NCBI RefSeq assembly: GCF_004799285.1
Contig: NZ_SSND01000001.1
Location: forward strand, 1,736,001-1,800,000
Reading direction: 5' to 3'
DNA: 64,000 nt
Origin: Aliigemmobacter aestuarii
GTDB taxonomy: Bacteria > Pseudomonadota > Alphaproteobacteria > Rhodobacterales > Rhodobacteraceae
Part shown: positions 15,816 to 25,377 of the stretch, in pieces
Layout of the letters: every line of letters begins with the position of its first letter
Position numbering within the stretch: position 1 is the first letter of the stretch
Translations under genes and position numbers: made by a program
The notes under the pieces: generated by a model
Seen by the model: only the letters and a program-made list of their open reading frames with translations
What the model was told of the DNA's origin: nothing
Database searches by the model: none

Positions 15816-17420
15816 ATGGCAGGGGAATGGTGGCGCGGTGCAGTGGTCTATCAGATCTATCCGCGCAGTTTTCAGGACAGCGATGGCGACGGCATCGGCG
15901 ACCTGAAGGGCATCATCTCCCGTCTGCCGCATGTGTCCGCGCTTGGGGCCGATGCGATCTGGCTGTCGCCGGTGTTCAAAAGCCCGATGGAGGACATGGG
16001 CTATGACGTGTCGGATTACACCGACATTGATCCGCTGTTCGGCACGCTGGAGGATTTTGACGCGCTTGTCGCGGCGGCGCATGATCTGGGCCTGAAGGTC
16101 ATCATCGACCAGGTCCTGAGCCATTCGTCCAGCCAGCATCCGTTCTTTGCCGAAAGCCGGCGAAGCCGCACCAACCCGAAGGCCGACTGGTACGTCTGGG
16201 CCGATCCGCGCCCCGATGGCAGCCCGCCGAACAACTGGCTTTCGGTCTTTGGCGGGTCGGCCTGGGAATGGGACAGCCGCCGCCGGCAGTACTATCTGCA
16301 CAACTTCCTGCCCAGCCAGCCGGATTTCAACTTTCACAACCCCGATGTGCAGGACTGGCTTCTGGGCGTCATGCGGTTCTGGCTGGATCGCGGCGTGGAC
16401 GGCTTCCGCCTTGATACGGTGAACTTCTATTTCCACGACAGGCTGTTGCGCGACAATGGCCCGGAAGACCGCGAGGAAAACATCCCTGCCGTCAATCCCT
16501 ATGACATGCAGGACCACGCCTTTTCCAAGACCCGGCCCGAGAACATCGGGTTTCTGGAACGGATGCGGGCGCTGACCGACGAATACGAAGGCCGGATGCT
16601 GGTGGGCGAGGTGGGCGAAGGCCCATCGCGCGCGCTCCGCGTGATGGCGGATTACACCGCGCCGGGGCGGCTTCACACGGCCTACAGCTTTGACATGCTG
16701 GGGCCGAAGTTCACCCCCGCCCATTTCCGCAGCCGGATCGAGGGGTTCTTTACCGCCGCGCCCGAAGGCTGGCCGATGTGGGCCTTTTCCAACCATGACG
16801 TGATCCGCCACGTTACCCGATGGGCCGATCACGGCGCGCCCGATGCGGTGGCAAGGCAGGCCGCAGCCCTTCTGTTGTCGCTGCAGGGGTCCGTCTGTCT
16901 GTATCAGGCCGAGGAACTGGGCCAGACGGAAACCGAGATGGAGTTTCACGAACTGACCGATCCACCCGGCATCCGCTTCTGGCCCGATTACAAGGGCCGC
17001 GATGGCTGCCGGACGCCGATGGTCTGGGATGAGACGGGGCACGGCGGGTTCACCACGGGAAAACCTTGGCTGCCGGTCAAGCCGCTGCAGGCCGCGCGCC
17101 ATGTGGCCGGGCAGGAAGGGCGGGCCGGTTCGGTGCTGGAGTTCTATCGCGGGATGCTGGCGTTCCGCCGGGCGCAGACGGCGTTGCGGGGGGGCGGCAG
17201 CCGGTTTGCAGACCTGCCCGAACCTCTGCTGGCCTTCGTGCGGGGCGAGGGCGCGGGGGCGATCACCTGCATCTTCAACCTGTCCGCCGCGCCGGTCGTG
17301 GTCAGCGCCTCAGGGGCGATGACGGGCCCGTCACAGGCCGCAACGCCGGGGGATGGGCGCATCGCGCTTGGCCCGAACGGCTTTGCCTTTCTGGAAGGCG
17401 CGCAGGTTGTGACGGTCTGA
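15816..17420 (+). CDS. aglA: GH13 alpha-glucosidase
   Basis: A 534-residue alpha-glucosidase/oligo-1,6-glucosidase (GH13). Conserved regions appear in order: Y-Q-I-Y-P-R-S-F, D-Q-V-L-S-H (region I, residues 98-103), G-F-R-L-D200-T-V-N (nucleophile), V-G-E265-V (acid/base), and F-S-N-H-D328 (transition-state stabiliser). The three catalytic carboxylates are intact. It should release glucose from alpha-1,4- or alpha-1,6-linked sugars such as maltose, sucrose or trehalose-type oligomers in the cytoplasm. The name aglA follows the rhizobial alpha-glucoside operon homologue and is tentative. Its stop abuts the stop of the convergent GH42 gene with no gap, so it forms the far end of the galactoside island. 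Confidence 0.9.
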   Translation: MAGEWWRGAVVYQIYPRSFQDSDGDGIGDLKGIISRLPHVSALGADAIWLSPVFKSPMEDMGYDVSDYTDIDPLFGTLEDFDALVAAAHDLGLKVIIDQVLSHSSSQHPFFAESRRSRTNPKADWYVWADPRPDGSPPNNWLSVFGGSAWEWDSRRRQYYLHNFLPSQPDFNFHNPDVQDWLLGVMRFWLDRGVDGFRLDTVNFYFHDRLLRDNGPEDREENIPAVNPYDMQDHAFSKTRPENIGFLERMRALTDEYEGRMLVGEVGEGPSRALRVMADYTAPGRLHTAYSFDMLGPKFTPAHFRSRIEGFFTAAPEGWPMWAFSNHDVIRHVTRWADHGAPDAVARQAAALLLSLQGSVCLYQAEELGQTETEMEFHELTDPPGIRFWPDYKGRDGCRTPMVWDETGHGGFTTGKPWLPVKPLQAARHVAGQEGRAGSVLEFYRGMLAFRRAQTALRGGGSRFADLPEPLLAFVRGEGAGAITCIFNLSAAPVVVSASGAMTGPSQAATPGDGRIALGPNGFAFLEGAQVVTV

Positions 17421-19331
17421 CTATGGTTCCAGCGGTTCCCACAGGACACCCGCCGCAGGCAGGGTGCGCCCCGCAAAAGTGACGGGTTCGGGGTTGTAGT
17501 TGAACCAGAACCGGGTGGTGGCCGTGTCACGGCGGCGCAACCCTTCGGGCAGGGGTTCGACAGGGATACCCGCCCGCCCGCAAAGGTCCGACAGCATCCG
17601 GTCAAGCGCGGCATCGTCTGGCCAGCCCGCCAGATACCGCATCCCGCCCGTCCCGATCAGCGCAGGCCAGCCATCGGCCGTTGTTTCGGCCACATCCGCT
17701 GCCTCGCATTTCTCGCGCCAGAAGGTGAAGGCCCCGCCCCCGGTCAGCGGCACCGGCAGGTCGGGCGGCAGGCTTTCCACCCGGGCGACCGTGCAGGCCA
17801 GACCCGGCAGGTTCGGCGGCAGCGGTACCGGAATGGCGAGGGTTTCTGTCTTGGAATTGCTGCGCGGGCCGATCAGGGAAACGCCCTTATACGTCTCCAA
17901 TGCCGCCAGAAACGGCTTTGACAGGGTCGCGGTACCGGGCGCCAGAACCATCCGCCAGGGCGACAGATCCGCCGTGTCCGGGCGGATGATGTCAATGTTC
18001 AGGCCAAGGCGGCGCAGCCCCTTGTAGAGGTGGAACACAAGGCGGAAATAGTCGAAGTCACGCCCCTGCGGCTGTGTGGCCCATGCCCATGCGCTGGCAT
18101 AGTCGAACACCAGCGCCACCGGTGCTGCTGCCGGTTCCACATCGTCCATTCCGGCCAGTTCGCCCGCGACCTGGGCTGCCTCATGAAAGGCGGGGGCGGG
18201 GGCGCTGTCGGGGCGCAAAAGGCCCGCGTGCATCTGTTCCTGCGCGAAGGGGGCCTGACGCCAGCGGAAATAGCAGACCGCCTCGGCCCCGTGGGCAAAG
18301 GCCTCCCACGCCCAAAGTCGCGCCATCCCCGGCAATGGATCGGGGTTGTGCGGCGCCCAGTTCACCGGGCCGGGCTGCTGTTCCATGATCCACCAGCGGC
18401 CACGACCGACGGCGCGGTAAAGATCGTGATGAAAGGCCTGAAAATCCGGATCGCCCTGACGGGCAAAGCGGCGCTTGTGTTCTGCCGGGGCTTCCAGCCT
18501 GTCGGACAGGAACCCCAGCGGATAGGCATCCCATGACGCGATGTCGAGATCGGCCCCCACCGCGAAATGATCGAAATCGGTGATCCGGCCCATGTAGTTG
18601 TGCGCGATCGGCGCATCGGAATGGCGGCGGATGATGTCGGTCTGCACGCGGTTGAAACGCGCGACCTGATCGGAACTGAACCGGCGGAAATCCATCCAGT
18701 GGGCGGGGTTCGCCTCGGTCACGGTCAAGTTGGGCAGGTCAATCTCGTCGAAACTGGCATAGTCCATCGACCAGAACACATTGCCCCAGGCGCGGTTCAG
18801 CGCTTCGGGGCTTTGATAGCGCTGCGCGAGCCAGTCACGGAAGGCGCGGCGCGCGGCATCGGAATAGGACAGAACGGTATCGTGGCAGGCGTATTCATTG
18901 TCCGTCTGCCAGGCGGCGACATGCGGGCTGCGGCCATAGCGTTCCGCCAGAAGCGTCACTATTCTTGCGCTTTCGGCGTTGTAGCCGTCATGTGAAAAGC
19001 AGTAGTGGCGGCGCGAACCGAAGCCGCGCGTGCGCCCGTGCACATCGACGGCCAACATGTCGGGGTGGCGCGCCAGCATCCAGCGCGGGGGCGTCGCAGT
19101 GGGGGTGCCCAGAACCACCTTCAGGCCCGCCGCGCCCAGTGTTCCGATCGCCCGGTCCAGCCAATCCCATTCCATCCGGCCCGGTTCCGGCTCCATCCGT
19201 GACCAGGCGAATTCGCCGACCCGCACCCATGTCAGGCCGATATCGGCCATCCGGGCGGCATCTTCGGCCCATTGCGTCTCGGGCCAGTGTTCGGGATAGT
19301 AACAGACGCCAAGCGTTCGTTTCAGGCTCAC
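17421..19331 (-). CDS. GH42 beta-galactosidase
   Basis: A 636-residue glycoside hydrolase of family 42. The N-terminal TIM barrel starts with Y-Y-P-E-H-W-P-E. The acid/base glutamate is in W-Q-T-D-N-E146, and the nucleophile is in W-I-M-E317-Q-Q-P-G. After the barrel come the trimerisation domain and a short C-terminal beta domain. It cleaves beta-galactosides and usually prefers short oligosaccharides over lactose. No signal peptide is present, so it acts after ABC uptake. The GTG start overlaps the stop of the lactonase gene as GTGA, which makes this the last gene of the nine-gene operon. Confidence 0.92.
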   Translation of the reverse strand: MSLKRTLGVCYYPEHWPETQWAEDAARMADIGLTWVRVGEFAWSRMEPEPGRMEWDWLDRAIGTLGAAGLKVVLGTPTATPPRWMLARHPDMLAVDVHGRTRGFGSRRHYCFSHDGYNAESARIVTLLAERYGRSPHVAAWQTDNEYACHDTVLSYSDAARRAFRDWLAQRYQSPEALNRAWGNVFWSMDYASFDEIDLPNLTVTEANPAHWMDFRRFSSDQVARFNRVQTDIIRRHSDAPIAHNYMGRITDFDHFAVGADLDIASWDAYPLGFLSDRLEAPAEHKRRFARQGDPDFQAFHHDLYRAVGRGRWWIMEQQPGPVNWAPHNPDPLPGMARLWAWEAFAHGAEAVCYFRWRQAPFAQEQMHAGLLRPDSAPAPAFHEAAQVAGELAGMDDVEPAAAPVALVFDYASAWAWATQPQGRDFDYFRLVFHLYKGLRRLGLNIDIIRPDTADLSPWRMVLAPGTATLSKPFLAALETYKGVSLIGPRSNSKTETLAIPVPLPPNLPGLACTVARVESLPPDLPVPLTGGGAFTFWREKCEAADVAETTADGWPALIGTGGMRYLAGWPDDAALDRMLSDLCGRAGIPVEPLPEGLRRRDTATTRFWFNYNPEPVTFAGRTLPAAGVLWEPLEP

Positions 19332-20173
19332 AGGATCACCCGGTGTTCGGTCTGGCCGCGCGCCACGGCAGCGGCGGCAAAGGTCTTGCCCGCGTCGGGG
19401 AAACGGGCGCGGTCCCCGGCGCCCATCCCCTGAAGGGCCGTGGTGCAGAAAAGCGTGCCGTCCGGCCCGAAAGCCGGGCACGAGGTATGCGGCGCGTCGA
19501 AGGAAACGCTGCGCACGCGGGACCCGTCGGGTGCATAGGCGGCCACCCGCGCCGCGCCCCATTCGGCGATCCAGATCAGGCCATCGGCATCGACGACCGC
19601 ACCATCCGGGTTCAGCCCTTCGCCGGACAGGTCCAGAAAGACCTGCGGTTGACCCGCGGGCCAGCCCTCGGCATCCAGCGGCACGCGCATCACGCGGGCC
19701 GTGACGGTATCGGTGAAATGCGCCGTCCTGCCATCGGGTGCGAAACAGATCGCGTTCGAGATGGTGATGCCCGGATAAAGCCGCCGCAGCGTGCCCCGAT
19801 ACCAGCGCCAGATCGCGCCAAGACCAGGCTCGGCGTTCTTGCCCATCGTCCCGATCCAGAATCCGCCCTGCGGATCGGCGCGCCCGTCGTTCGACCGCGT
19901 CCGTCTGTCTTCGGCGTCCAGCGCGCAGAGGTCGCGCCGCGCAGCTGTGGCCGGATCGAAGTGGAACAGAGACGTTTCCGACGCGATCAGCAGGCTTTCG
20001 TCATCGACCCATCCGGCGGCCGAGACCATTTCGGCAAAGTCCCACTGCCCGGTCCCGTCCGGCCCGCGCGACAGCATCCTGCGGTTCACGATGTCGAACC
20101 AGAACAGGGCATCCCGTCCGGGATGCCACAGCGGGCCTTCGCCAAGCGTGCAGGGCCGGTCGTCAAAGATCAT
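19328..20173 (-). CDS. SMP-30/gluconolaconase-family lactonase (probable galactonolactonase)
   Basis: A 281-residue six-bladed beta-propeller of the SMP-30/LRE family. Visible metal-site segments are L-G-E-G-P-L-W (Glu ligand), [14 protein letters not shown] (Asn/Asp ligands) and [14 protein letters not shown] (Asp). The family hydrolyses sugar lactones with a divalent metal. In this operon, between DgoA and the GH42 enzyme, the natural substrate is D-galactono-lactone made by the SDR. The start overlaps the dgoA stop as ATGA. A gluconolactonase or arabinonolactonase activity cannot be excluded. Confidence 0.86.
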   Translation of the reverse strand: MIFDDRPCTLGEGPLWHPGRDALFWFDIVNRRMLSRGPDGTGQWDFAEMVSAAGWVDDESLLIASETSLFHFDPATAARRDLCALDAEDRRTRSNDGRADPQGGFWIGTMGKNAEPGLGAIWRWYRGTLRRLYPGITISNAICFAPDGRTAHFTDTVTARVMRVPLDAEGWPAGQPQVFLDLSGEGLNPDGAVVDADGLIWIAEWGAARVAAYAPDGSRVRSVSFDAPHTSCPAFGPDGTLFCTTALQGMGAGDRARFPDAGKTFAAAAVARGQTEHRVIL

Positions 20174-20787
20174 GTCGATGCCCCGAGGGCCGCATCATGG
20201 GCGGCGACGATCGCACGCGCCTTTTCGGCGGTTTCAGTGACGTTTTGTCCCGGAAGGTAAAGCGCCGTGCCGATGCCGAAGCCGTCCGCCCCGGCCTTGA
20301 TCCAGGCGCCGAAATTTGCAGGCCCCGCGCCACCCACGGCAAAGACGCGCGTTCCTTTCGGTAGAACGGCGCGGATCGCCTTCAACCCCTCGGGTCCGAT
20401 CAGGCTGCCGGGAAACAGCTTCAGCCCGTCGGCGCCTGCATTCAGCGCGGTGAAACATTCCGTCGGCGTCATCACGCCCGGCCAGCTTTGCAGGCCGCGC
20501 GCCTTCGTGGCCGCGATCACGGCGGGGTCGCAGTTCGGCGACACGATGAGCCGGCCCCCGGCATCGGCCACCTCGGCCACGTCCCTTTCGGTCAGGACGG
20601 TTCCGGCCCCGATCAGCGCATGGTCGCCAAGCCGGTTCGCCATCGCCTGGATCGAATGCATCGGATGGGGTGAATTCAGCGGAACCTCGATCATCGTGAT
20701 CCCGGCGTCGATCAGCGCCTCGGCCACGGCGGCGGCGTCGGGCGGGGTGATGCCGCGAAGGATCGCGATCAGCGGGCGGTGTTTCAT
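20170..20787 (-). CDS. dgoA: 2-dehydro-3-deoxy-6-phosphogalactonate aldolase
   Basis: A 205-residue class I aldolase of the KDPG/KDPGal family, splitting 2-keto-3-deoxy-6-phosphogalactonate to pyruvate and glyceraldehyde 3-phosphate. Key elements are I-A-I-L-R-G-I-x-P (residues 7-15), G-A-G-T-V-L, I-V-S-P-N, and the Schiff-base lysine in G-L-K123-L-F-P-G, plus a V-G-G-A-G phosphate loop. The I-L-R-G and I-V-S-P-N variants, and the neighbouring dgoK, favour the galactonate enzyme over Entner-Doudoroff Eda. The start overlaps the dgoK stop as ATGA. Confidence 0.93.
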   Translation of the reverse strand: MKHRPLIAILRGITPPDAAAVAEALIDAGITMIEVPLNSPHPMHSIQAMANRLGDHALIGAGTVLTERDVAEVADAGGRLIVSPNCDPAVIAATKARGLQSWPGVMTPTECFTALNAGADGLKLFPGSLIGPEGLKAIRAVLPKGTRVFAVGGAGPANFGAWIKAGADGFGIGTALYLPGQNVTETAEKARAIVAAHDAALGAST

Positions 20788-21683
20788 GCGGGCACCTTTC
20801 CTGCGGCTGCGGCAAGCCCGGCGACCACAGCCGCCGATCCGGCCAGATGGCGGGCCGGAACCCCCTGCATGGCCAGCGCCTCGGCATAGGCCGATGTCAG
20901 CGGATCAGCCCCGATCAGCGCCACTTCCTGCCCCAGCCAATAGGGCCGGGATGCGGCAAGCTCGATCCCGATCAGCAGGCCCGACAGGCGGGCGCGCGCC
21001 GCATCGCCGCCCAGACCGGCGATCAGGCTTTCGGCGCGGATTGTGAACAGCCGTGCGGCAATGCGTTCGGGCCGCGACAGCGCATCGGAAACCGCCTCGG
21101 CGAAAGCCGCCGGGTCCCATCCGCCACCGGTCATCGCGTGGCGCAGGACAGACGATTCCGACAAGAGCGCGAACAGCTCCCCGGTCATGAAGGTCTGAAA
21201 GCCGACGACCTCGCCCGCCGAAACCCGCACCCATTTGGAATGGGTTCCGGGCAGGCACAGGACGCCGTCGAACTGCGGCCAGAGTGTCAGGGCCCCGGCG
21301 ATCTGGGTTTCCTCGCCGCGCATCACATCCGCCGGTTTCGCCTGTTTCAGTCCCGGGACAAGCCGGACATCAAGCCGCCCGTCCCGTGTGGGTACGGCGA
21401 CAAGCGCGGCCGGGTCCATCGGCGCGCAGGGCACGGCGCGATAGGGCGCCTCCATCCAGCCCTGACGGCTGCCCACCATCCCGCAGGCGATGACAGGGGT
21501 GCGGCGCCCGTCTTCCAGCCAGCCCTCGACCAGCCGCAAGAGGGCGGGCTCATACGCTTCGCGCGCAAGGCTGCCCATCCCGTCATCCGAGGTCACTTCG
21601 GCAAGGATGCCTTCGGGGCCCATTGCATAGGCCCGCAGGTGCGATGTGCCCCAGTCTACGGCGATCCAGTCGGGTCGGGTCAT
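20784..21683 (-). CDS. dgoK: 2-dehydro-3-deoxygalactonokinase
   Basis: A 299-residue sugar-acid kinase phosphorylating 2-keto-3-deoxygalactonate at C6. The signature start is [13 protein letters not shown], followed by [15 protein letters not shown] and G-E-E-T-Q-I-A-G, and then L-P-G-T-H-S-K-W, all diagnostic of DgoK. The ATG overlaps the SDR stop as ATGA, and the stop overlaps the dgoA start in the same way. The kinase and aldolase are therefore translationally coupled, which supports their consecutive roles in galactose degradation. Confidence 0.95.
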   Translation of the reverse strand: MTRPDWIAVDWGTSHLRAYAMGPEGILAEVTSDDGMGSLAREAYEPALLRLVEGWLEDGRRTPVIACGMVGSRQGWMEAPYRAVPCAPMDPAALVAVPTRDGRLDVRLVPGLKQAKPADVMRGEETQIAGALTLWPQFDGVLCLPGTHSKWVRVSAGEVVGFQTFMTGELFALLSESSVLRHAMTGGGWDPAAFAEAVSDALSRPERIAARLFTIRAESLIAGLGGDAARARLSGLLIGIELAASRPYWLGQEVALIGADPLTSAYAEALAMQGVPARHLAGSAAVVAGLAAAAGKVPA

Positions 21684-22465
21684 CCTGTCACCACCACGCC
21701 ACCGTCGATCACCAGCGCCTGCCCCGTCATCGCGCGCGACGCGTTCGAGGCAAGGAACAGGCAGCCGCCGACGATATCCGCGGGTTCCAGCGGGTCGGGG
21801 ATGCATTGGCGATCCAGATGCGCCTTCAGGCCTTCGGGGGTCACCCATTTGTCCTTCTGCTTTTGCGTCAGCACCCAGCCGGGGGCGAGGGCGTTGACGC
21901 GGATCCGGTTCGGTCCGAATTCGCGCGCAAGGCTGCGCGTCATGCCGTTGATCCCGGAATTGGCGGTCGTATAGACGGGATAGCCTGCGTTCCCCATCAT
22001 GTAGCTGATCGACGAGAAGTTGACGATGCTTCCCCCGCCCGCGGCCTGCATTCCGGGGATCGCCGCCTTGGCGGCAAAGAAATAGGCCTTGAGGTTGATC
22101 GCGATCGACCAGTCCCAGAAGGATTCGTCGGTCTCAAGCGTCTTGTGCCGCTGGTCGTTGGCGGCGTTGTTGACCAGAACCGTCACCGGGCCGTGGGCCT
22201 TGGCCGCAGCGGCGATGGCCCCTTCCAGCGCCCCGATGTCGGTGATGTCGCATGGCAGGAACAGGGGCCGGTTTCCGGTGGCCTTTTCCATGGCGTCACA
22301 GAAGGCGCTGCCATCCGACCGCTGGACAAAGGCCACCTTCGCCCCCTGCCGCAGGAAACCTTCGGTCAGCGCCGCGCCGATGCCCGAGCCGCCGCCGGTG
22401 ATGAAGACAGAGGCGCCCTTCAGATCGGGAAAGGTGGGAAGTTCGGTCATTCTGTCCTTCGTCAT
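21680..22465 (-). CDS. SDR oxidoreductase, probable D-galactose 1-dehydrogenase, with altered active site
   Basis: A 261-residue Rossmann-fold dehydrogenase. The cofactor loop is T-G-G-G-S-G-I-G (24-31), followed by N-N-A-A-N (99-103), a tetrad Asn (N124), S152 and Y165. The residue four after Tyr, normally the catalytic Lys, is Asn169 (Y-T-T-A-N). The overall sequence resembles the Caulobacter XylB-type sugar 1-dehydrogenases, and the context (GH36, DgoK, DgoA, lactonase) indicates oxidation of galactose to galactonolactone. The 22465 start gives an ATGA overlap with the GH36 gene; an ATG at 22450 is an alternative. Whether the Asn variant is active is open. Confidence 0.8.
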   Translation of the reverse strand: MTKDRMTELPTFPDLKGASVFITGGGSGIGAALTEGFLRQGAKVAFVQRSDGSAFCDAMEKATGNRPLFLPCDITDIGALEGAIAAAAKAHGPVTVLVNNAANDQRHKTLETDESFWDWSIAINLKAYFFAAKAAIPGMQAAGGGSIVNFSSISYMMGNAGYPVYTTANSGINGMTRSLAREFGPNRIRVNALAPGWVLTQKQKDKWVTPEGLKAHLDRQCIPDPLEPADIVGGCLFLASNASRAMTGQALVIDGGVVVTG

Positions 22466-24528
22466 GGCAGGCGGGTTCCTTCGACGACCCAGAGCGTTCC
22501 GGGCCAGGCCACGGGCAGCAACAGCCCCTGCGCCATCAGTGCCCGACCGGTCAGGGTCAGCATAGCGGATTTCAGGGCGTTCGGCCCGCGCGATTGCGGC
22601 GGGGCATCCGCCGGATTGCTGAGTTCAACGCGATAGCGCGCATCGGGTTCCAGCCCGGTCAGCCGCAGCGGGCGGGGCAGGATCTGCGCGCCCGCCTCGG
22701 CCTGGCCCGCCGTCACGACGAAGCGCGCGCCATCGCGGGCCAGTTGCATTTCGGCGATCACCGCCGGGTCATCGCTGTCCAACCGCAGGATATCGGCCGT
22801 CATCAGCCAGGCGCGGTTGTCCTTCCACCAGGCGGTGACCGCGTGCAGTGTCGCGGCCTCGTCCTCGGTCAGTTCGCGCAGGTCCATCTCGAACCCCATG
22901 TGCCGCTGTGCGGCGACGCGGGCGCGGAACGACATCGGCAGGACCCTGCCGGATGTGTGGGATTTCCGGGGTCCGACGTGGCTTCCGGTGACGGCGGCGG
23001 GCAGGAACAGGGCAGCGTCGTGCTGCATCCTGAGCCGCTCCAGCGCGTCGTTCGAATCCGACAGCCAGACGCGATGCGTCCGCGCGAGGATGCCCGCGTC
23101 GATCCGTCCGCCGCCCGATGCGCAGCTTTCGATCTCGACCGCCGGATGGGCGGCACGCAGCCTGTCCAGCAGGTCATAGGTGCCACGGGTCTGGGCGGCA
23201 TCCACCACCGGCAAAAGCCGGTTGTGATCCCATTTGATGTAGTCGATCGGGTATTCCGTCAGGATCGCCGAGGTGGCCGCGAAAAGATGGTCGCGCACTG
23301 CCGAATTGGCCATGTCCAGCACCATCTGGTTGCGCCCCGTCACCTGATCGGCGGGGCCAAGCATCCAGTCGGGGTGGGCGCGCATCAGGTCGCTGTCGGG
23401 GTTCACCATTTCGGGTTCGAACCAAAGGCCGAATGTCATGCCCAGCCGATGCACATGGGTGATCAGCGGGTGCAGCCCGTCGGGCCATTTCCGCCGATCG
23501 ACGACCCAGTCGCCCAACGAGGACGTGTCATCGTCGCGCCGCCCGAACCATCCGTCATCCAGAACGAACCTCTCGGCCCCGATCTCTGCGGCCCGGTCGG
23601 CGATGGCGGCAAGGTTGGCAAGGTTGTGATCGAAATAGATCGCCTCCCAGCAGTTGTAATGCACCGGGCGCGGGCGTGTGGGATCGGGCCACCCGATCAC
23701 GCGGTCAAGGATGTCGCGCTGAAACGCGGTGCCGATTCCGTTCAGTCCCGCATCGGAAAAGGCCGCGATCAGGGGGGCGGTTTCAAACCGGGTGCCGGGT
23801 CGGGTTTCGGCCCCCGCCGCATGGCCGAACTGGATCTGGCGGCGGCCGTCCGGCAATTCCTCGGCCACCATCCGATGCCCGCCGGACCATGCGTAATGCA
23901 GCGCGTGGGCCGTGCCCCGCGTGTTCAGGCAGCCCCGTTCGGGAAAGATCGCATAGGGTGGGTGTTCGTGGCCGGACCGGCCAGTGCGCGCCTCGCGCAG
24001 GCGGATGCCGGGTGTCCAGCTTACGCGGTTCAACCGGAACTCGCCGATCCAGCGGCCCGAAAGGTCGATCATCTCGTCCGCGGATTGCGGGGCGGGCAGC
24101 ACGGGGGCGGCGAGCCATGCCACGCGCACGGGCGCCTCGCTTTCCAGTCGGGCCATCAGCAGGAACACGTCGCCCGCCGCTTCGATCCGGTGGATCAGGC
24201 GCAGGCCCGGCGCGGTGGAAATGAAGCTGATCGCGTGGCCTGCCTCTTCGGCGTGGGTCAGGGTGAAGGCGGGGTGCAGCGGGCTGCCATCTGCCGCCGA
24301 AAGCACCAGCCCCGGCTGCCCCTGAAAGGCCCGACCTGATTCCGGGCAAAGCGACAGCGCGGGAAGCCGGTCGATCATCCCTCCGGTCAGGTCGTTCAGG
24401 CTGGCAGCGGCGATCTGCGCCAGATCCTCGGCCTCTGGCAGGCGCGGCCCCCAGTAGACGACCGAAGGGATGCCGCCCTCCGATGCCAGAACCATCGTCT
24501 GGCCCCCCGCGTCCGCGCGCCATTCCAT
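22462..24528 (-). CDS. GH36 alpha-galactosidase
   Basis: A 688-residue cytoplasmic alpha-galactosidase of GH36. The N-terminal beta-supersandwich is followed by the (beta/alpha)8 barrel. The nucleophile lies in I-D-Y-I-K-W-D434-H-N-R, and the acid/base region is L-S-D491-S-N-D. Also visible are L-D-D-G-W-F-G-R-R and F-G-L-W-F-E-P-E-M-V-N, as in the AgaA/RafA branch. It should release galactose from melibiose, raffinose or galactosylglycerol. The ATG overlaps the permease stop as TGATG (a GTG one codon earlier is also possible). Confidence 0.94.
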   Translation of the reverse strand: MEWRADAGGQTMVLASEGGIPSVVYWGPRLPEAEDLAQIAAASLNDLTGGMIDRLPALSLCPESGRAFQGQPGLVLSAADGSPLHPAFTLTHAEEAGHAISFISTAPGLRLIHRIEAAGDVFLLMARLESEAPVRVAWLAAPVLPAPQSADEMIDLSGRWIGEFRLNRVSWTPGIRLREARTGRSGHEHPPYAIFPERGCLNTRGTAHALHYAWSGGHRMVAEELPDGRRQIQFGHAAGAETRPGTRFETAPLIAAFSDAGLNGIGTAFQRDILDRVIGWPDPTRPRPVHYNCWEAIYFDHNLANLAAIADRAAEIGAERFVLDDGWFGRRDDDTSSLGDWVVDRRKWPDGLHPLITHVHRLGMTFGLWFEPEMVNPDSDLMRAHPDWMLGPADQVTGRNQMVLDMANSAVRDHLFAATSAILTEYPIDYIKWDHNRLLPVVDAAQTRGTYDLLDRLRAAHPAVEIESCASGGGRIDAGILARTHRVWLSDSNDALERLRMQHDAALFLPAAVTGSHVGPRKSHTSGRVLPMSFRARVAAQRHMGFEMDLRELTEDEAATLHAVTAWWKDNRAWLMTADILRLDSDDPAVIAEMQLARDGARFVVTAGQAEAGAQILPRPLRLTGLEPDARYRVELSNPADAPPQSRGPNALKSAMLTLTGRALMAQGLLLPVAWPGTLWVVEGTRLP

Positions 24529-25373
24529 CACTTGACGGCCCCCAGCGTCAGCCCGGCGATGAAATGCCGCTGCATCAGGAAGAACATCAGGACGGGCGGC
24601 AACGCGGCCAGGATCGAGCCTGCCGAGACCAGGTGCCACTGCGCGATCCACTGCCCGTTGAGTGAGGACAGGCCCGCCGTGATCGGCTGTGTCTCGGCGC
24701 TGGTGGTCAGCACCGTCGCCCAGAAGAAATCGTTCCAGATGAAGGTGAAGATCAGCACCGAAAGGGCGGCGATGGCGGGCCGCATCAGGGGCAGCACCAC
24801 GAACCAGAAGATCCGCCATTCCGACACGCCTTCGACGCGCGCGGCCTCGATCAACTCGAAGGGAAGCGCCTTGATGAAATTGCGCATGAAGAGCGTGCAG
24901 AACCCGGTCTGGAAGGCGATGTGGAACAGGGCAAGCCCGTACCAGGTATTGTACATCCCAAGGTTCAGCGTCAGGTCGCGGACAGGTACCATCAGGATCT
25001 GGAAGGGCACGAAGTTGCCCGCCACGAACATGAAGAACACCAGAAGGTTCGAACGGAACCGGTAGACCGCCAGCGCAAAGCCCGTCATGCAGGACAGCGC
25101 CACCGCGCCGATCACCGTGGGGATCGTGACCTTGAAGGAATTCAGCATGTAGCCCGCGATGGGGGATTTGGTGAAGACCTCGGCATAGTTCGAGAAGGCC
25201 ACCGACGAGGGCCAGCCGAAATAGTTGCCCTGCGCCAGATCCGACGCCGGGCGCACCGACGTCAGCGCGACCCCCAGAAGCGGCAAGAGCCACAGGATAA
25301 GGGCAACCGGCACGGCCACCTTGTACAGGGTCTGGGCGGCGGGCGATGTCTGCTGGATCGGTCTGGGGAACAT
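24528..25373 (-). CDS. Carbohydrate ABC transporter permease (MalG-like)
   Basis: A 281-residue inner-membrane permease with six predicted transmembrane helices. The cytoplasmic EAA loop reads E-A-A-R-V-E-G-V-S-E-W-R-I-F, which docks to the ATPase. The L-I-F-T-F-I-W-N-D-F-F-W segment near the C terminus is typical of the MalG/CUT1 subunit. It pairs with the MalF-like permease 4 nt upstream and with the binding protein, while the ATPase is encoded on the other strand at 28.5 kb. Position next to GH36 suggests galactoside uptake. Confidence 0.93.
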   Translation of the reverse strand: MFPRPIQQTSPAAQTLYKVAVPVALILWLLPLLGVALTSVRPASDLAQGNYFGWPSSVAFSNYAEVFTKSPIAGYMLNSFKVTIPTVIGAVALSCMTGFALAVYRFRSNLLVFFMFVAGNFVPFQILMVPVRDLTLNLGMYNTWYGLALFHIAFQTGFCTLFMRNFIKALPFELIEAARVEGVSEWRIFWFVVLPLMRPAIAALSVLIFTFIWNDFFWATVLTTSAETQPITAGLSSLNGQWIAQWHLVSAGSILAALPPVLMFFLMQRHFIAGLTLGAVK

Positions 25374-25377
25374 CGGC

